A stretch of 64,000 nt of DNA from JBJTUH01 sp044346175 (GTDB taxonomy: Bacteria > Cyanobacteriota > Vampirovibrionia > Vampirovibrionales > JAJTHC01), in assembly GCA_044346175.1 (NCBI GenBank), contig JBIIZQ010000005.1:1-64000 (forward strand). The letters run 5' to 3'. A program made the position numbers and the translations under genes. This document shows, piece by piece, positions 63,009 to 64,000 of this stretch (position 1 is its first letter; each line of letters begins with the position of its first letter). The notes under the pieces were generated by a model that saw nothing but the letters and a program-made list of their open reading frames with translations, did no database searches and was not told the origin of the DNA.

Positions 63009-64000
63009 TTACGGGGCTTGCATCGCTTGTGGAAACTGGGTTTGAAGGGTCTCAAGAGCCGTCACAATAAAGGGGTCGTATTGGTCGGGGGCTCGTTCTA
63101 ATAAATCAGGCGAACGCTTCAATGCTTGTAAAAGAGGTCGCCAACGTGCTTGGGTTAAATCAACCTTCACATGAGGTGCAATCCCCTTGTGATGAATATC
63201 TGTACCATTAGGGGTAAGATATTGAGCCACTGTAATATTCACACCCGTTTCGCTGGGAAGGGTTTCAATCCGTTGTACAATGCCCTTGCCAAAGGTGGTT
63301 TGACCTACCAAAATAGCACGTTGATTATCTTTTAAGGCACCAGCAAAAATCTCACTGGAGCTAGCACTGCTTTCATTGGTGAGGAGAACGATAGGTTTAT
63401 CGGTAAAGATGGGGGGAGAGGCATCTAAATCACGAGAGTTCATAGGGTTACGCTCGTTCACTTTGAGGATGAGTCCTTTTGCTAAAAACATGTCTGCAAT
63501 GTTGACAGCCTCTGAGAGTAACCCGCCATAGTTTTCGCGCAGGTCAATGATATAAGCTTGTTTAGGTCCTAGTTTTTCAAGGGCTTTGAGGGTCTCTTCC
63601 GCCGTGTTTTCTGCAATAAAGCTTGTGATTTGGATATAACCGATTTGAGGGTGTTTGGGGAGAGTATGTGTGTAAATACTCTGAACCGAGATTTTGTCTC
63701 TAATGAGTGTAAACACCTTTTTCATAGTTTTCTCGGGAGCCTGTGCTTGTCCTGCACTTGGCTCTAAATGACGTAACACTGTTATGCTGACCTTGGTACC
63801 CTTAGCACCTCGAATTCGGCTTACGGTCTCTTCCACAGAGAGGTTATCAGTAGGTTGATTATCCACTTTTAAAACAATATCGCCTGCCATAAGTCCTGCC
63901 CGTTTGGCTGGAGACCCCTCAATGGGTGTGACCACTACCACACGTCCCTGACGTTTACTCACTTGAATGCCTACACCAAAGAGTTCTGCAGCAATGGATT
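63009..64000 (-). CDS. ctpA: S41-family C-terminal processing protease, CtpA-like (5' end beyond window)
   Basis: The last 330 residues of a tail-specific protease, running off the right edge with an open frame (…AELFGVGIQVSKRQ). The PDZ domain (VVVTPIEGSPAKRAGLMAGDIV) comes first. The S41 catalytic domain follows: the Ser in NESSASSSEIFAGALKD and the Lys in TTFGKGIVQ, the Ser-Lys dyad of CtpA/Prc. YGGLLSEAVNIADMFL is also typical. It cuts proteins at the C-terminus in the periplasm. A GTG at 63962 is not the start, as the frame clearly continues upstream. Confidence 0.95.
   Translation of the reverse strand, partial: SIAAELFGVGIQVSKRQGRVVVVTPIEGSPAKRAGLMAGDIVLKVDNQPTDNLSVEETVSRIRGAKGTKVSITVLRHLEPSAGQAQAPEKTMKKVFTLIRDKISVQSIYTHTLPKHPQIGYIQITSFIAENTAEETLKALEKLGPKQAYIIDLRENYGGLLSEAVNIADMFLAKGLILKVNERNPMNSRDLDASPPIFTDKPIVLLTNESSASSSEIFAGALKDNQRAILVGQTTFGKGIVQRIETLPSETGVNITVAQYLTPNGTDIHHKGIAPHVKVDLTQARWRPLLQALKRSPDLLERAPDQYDPFIVTALETLQTQFPQAMQAP

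Noticed and set aside
1..64000. CRISPR array, tRNA or rRNA genes
   Set aside because: No regularly spaced repeats with unique spacers, and no T-loop-like GGTTCGA sequences in a foldable context were found.

Overview
The window looks like a chromosomal segment of a flagellated, respiring Gram-negative-type bacterium. My best guess is a Vampirovibrionia/Melainabacteria-type lineage (the non-photosynthetic sister group of Cyanobacteria). This is inference: the core genes are only generally bacterial, but the combination of a b6f-like cytochrome b, bd-like subunits in a Rieske/cytochrome b operon, a KimA-type permease near CdaA, flagellar export genes and many unrecognised proteins carrying a short K/R-F-G or K/R-F-S peptide fits that group. 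No rRNA, tRNA or CRISPR array was found.

Layout. 1-110 is the 3' end of an IS110-type transposase. 395-5368 holds two tandem bcsB-like genes closed by a good terminator. 5555-9050 holds three unrecognised membrane-associated proteins. 9216-13866 holds YchJ, a possible structured leader RNA with its own promoter and terminator, a HerA-like ATPase, a ChaN/EreA-like protein and a small gene overlapping fliS. 13847-20384 holds FliS, a TIM-barrel isomerase/epimerase, a SOUL haem-binding protein, a DUF948/YtxH membrane pair and a GlcD-type flavoprotein. 20747-30889 holds a GT-A-like protein, a GT9 glycosyltransferase, threonine synthase, a TPR protein, RecO, and an epimerase-panC-nadK operon.

31303-33285 is an unrecognised membrane protein with a recent 141-bp internal tandem duplication. 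33421-37584 contains a KimA-like potassium/amino-acid permease and the diadenylate cyclase CdaA. With the NrnA-like DHH phosphoesterase at 45218-46306 these could form a c-di-AMP/potassium module. 37586-45191 contains more lineage-type hypothetical proteins, a 1.15-kb gene-free stretch and an ATP-grasp-like protein. 46581-49747 is fliH-flhA. 49983-54165 is a respiratory operon: bd-like membrane subunit, Rieske protein, cytochrome b, and a bd-like subunit fused to a c-type cytochrome. 54670-64000 holds hypotheticals, a second GT-A-like protein, an oligopeptide-binding lipoprotein, FtsH and the 3' part of a CtpA-type S41 protease.

Window-wide patterns: about a third of the genes begin with tandem ATGATG codons, often without a clear Shine-Dalgarno sequence. 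A REP-like palindrome occurs in inverted pairs. Two large membrane proteins (5555-7207 and 37586-39637) appear to be distant paralogues. The observations I would follow first are the bc/bd-like operon, the ATGATG starts, the short FG/FS peptide family, the switch-like leader at 9887-10083 and the duplicated protein at 31303-33285.
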